Source of the DNA: Lates calcarifer
Taxonomy: Eukaryota > Chordata > Actinopteri > Centropomidae
Assembly: GCF_001640805.2 (NCBI RefSeq)
Contig: NC_066850.1
Span: forward strand, 7,302,556 to 7,366,555
Length of the DNA stretch: 64,000 bases
Direction of reading: 5' to 3'
Shown: positions 62,501 through 64,000 of the stretch, one piece after another
Layout of the letters: each line of letters begins with the position of its first letter
Position numbering within the stretch: the stretch's first letter is position 1
Position numbers and translations under genes: made by a program
Notes under the pieces: generated by a model
The model's database searches: none
The model's input: the letters and a program-made list of their open reading frames with translations, nothing else
Told to the model about the DNA's origin: nothing

Positions 62501-64000
62501 GTCATACACACACGTACAGTAAAGGCCCAATCTCAACCTCAGCCTGGTGCATTTTGTGTATACGACCTAGTTGTTATAGGAATCTGTTGTTTACTGTAGT
62601 TTGACCCCTGTTCAGATATAACTCAGGTTGGTCTGTATCTGCTCCATACAGTCTAGTTGCCTCACAGCTCTCCCATCACTTGCCCAGGAGGCTGAAGTGT
62701 ACAAAAATAGTCATAGCCACAAAAGAGAGCCACAAAGGGGAGAACACAAGCGACTGCAGGGCAGCTCTCTCTCTCTCCCTGTCTCTCCCTCTCGCTCCCA
62801 AGTCTCTTTTATAGCTCTTTTGTGTTCTCTCTTTCATATTTCCTCCCTTTTAAAAGGGTCTTTCTGTTGCCCCCAGGCAACCCACAGAGTCCCCCACATG
62901 GCCACCTTGGCTTGAAATGGACAGTATTTTTAGACATTAAGTGTGCATGTATGTATGTGCAGTGCTTTGGAAAACAATGTGTCTGTCTGTTGAAGAGACA
63001 GTTTAAATAATTTGGCCATGTAAATGCTGTTACATGAATTAGAGTAGAATTAGAATTAGAGAATGTTTTGCCAGGTCCAGGACCTTTTTCAAACTATGAC
63101 AAGTGGTTGGCTATTGTTTTAGAAATTGCTATGATTGAAATGAACTGTCCTCAGGCAGTGCAAACTGTCTTTTCTTTTCCTTTTTATACAACTCCCCATG
63201 CAGCTCCACTCCAGAATGATTTCCAATTATCCCCTTTCTAATTTACTGGTGCTTGCATGCTTAGCAAAGGGCCTCGTTTTAGCCACCGAGCCTTTGGTGC
63301 CAAGAGGGGGAAAAAAGCCAAGATGTCATGGTTGCCAGCACAGAGAGGCAAGGACAGGCGGGCACACAGACACTTGGCCTCATCTAGTTAGCACAGGCTG
63401 TTGTATTTACATCCTGACTGTTACTGCTCTCACTCACCTCCCTGCCCACCCGCCCACCCCTCAACAAACGCTTTACTACAATGACAGGAGACACTGATTT
63501 GGGTTGAAAAAGCAAGTTGGCTTTGTGGATGGAGTGTCTGACTCTGACTTTCTCCTTAAAAAATTGATATTCAATAGGTGAGGCCAGCAGCAGAGCCAGG
63601 ATTAGGAAATGGCTACACCTCCAAAAATCATTTTCTTGCATTAAAAAAAACCTGAGAGGCAAGTGGATTAGCTCTCCCCCCCCCCCCCATGTTTAAAGTA
63701 GTGGCTTTCATCTTTATTGGAGTATACAGAAAAATAGTGAGAGCAGCTGGAAGGCATAGGTTGGACTGACAGATTGTGAGAAACACAGAGTCTTAGTCAT
63801 AGACTGCCCCTTTTTAGTAATTTACAATTGAATAGTGAGATGTGAAATCAGCAAGAGCACATGATCTAGGCAGAAAAACAAGTAGTATATACAGTACCTT
63901 ACAAAAGATAGAGAGAGAGCTGTGAAACATACTCACAGAGAGATAATGTGGGCTGGAGGAGTGGAGGCCCAAAACAGAGGAGAGAAGAGACGAGAGAGAT

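Larger units (their letters stand above)
57716..64000 (+). other. pclo intron 3 (start; extends beyond window)
   Basis: Begins with a canonical gtaaga donor. No exon carrying the expected EWLCLNC end of ZF2 is found before 64000, so the intron exceeds 6.28 kb. It holds a GATA microsatellite with a retroelement-like tail near 57.95 kb and another fish TIR repeat near 59.2 kb. Confidence 0.8.

Noticed and set aside
60000..64000. Search for the next pclo exon carrying the end of the second zinc finger
   Set aside because: No EWLCLNC-type coding sequence with splice sites was found, so the exon must lie beyond the window.

Overview
The window is vertebrate nuclear DNA, almost certainly from a ray-finned fish and probably a percomorph-type teleost. 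This rests on short-exon genes with compact GT-AG introns, very abundant (CA)n/(GT)n microsatellites, and a dispersed terminal-inverted repeat containing 'gcttagcttagcataaagactgg'-type sequence that I associate with such genomes. Nothing bacterial, viral, plasmid-like or CRISPR-like was seen. Two protein-coding genes are supported, both on the + strand.

(1) sema3a (semaphorin 3A, secreted axon-guidance cue) is complete. It has 17 coding exons between 8203 and 37561, which join in frame to an 864-residue protein. The order is signal peptide, sema domain, PSI, furin site, Ig domain, dimer cysteine and basic tail. Every exon boundary is phase-consistent. The tail carries a low-complexity insert of about 100 residues that the 771-residue human protein lacks. 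The 3' UTR runs to about 39.66 kb with several polyadenylation signals and three Pumilio-type motifs.

(2) pclo (Piccolo, presynaptic active-zone scaffold) enters at its 5' end: exon 1 at 51332-51537, exon 2 at 53988-54993, exon 3 at 56681-57715. The gene continues beyond the window; the second zinc finger is cut by an intron still open at 64000. Intron 1 seems to need a GC donor and holds a near-perfect RE1/NRSE (REST) site.

Layout: 1-8202 is upstream noncoding DNA and the putative sema3a promoter/5' UTR. 8203-37561 is sema3a, with a 12.3 kb first intron. 37562 to about 39660 is the 3' UTR. From there to about 51.2 kb is an intergenic spacer with repeats, X-box-like sites, a 47-bp palindrome and an ETS/NRF1-rich patch before pclo. 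51332-64000 is the pclo 5' part.

In human the order on this strand is SEMA3D-SEMA3A-SEMA3E-PCLO; here sema3a abuts pclo with no sema3e exons between. The two genes are not a functional unit: one makes a secreted guidance cue and the other a presynaptic scaffold. They share neuronal biology and an ancient linkage. I found no undescribed system. The notable points are the pclo RE1 site, the non-canonical pclo donor, the missing sema3e, and lineage-specific repeat expansions in both proteins.
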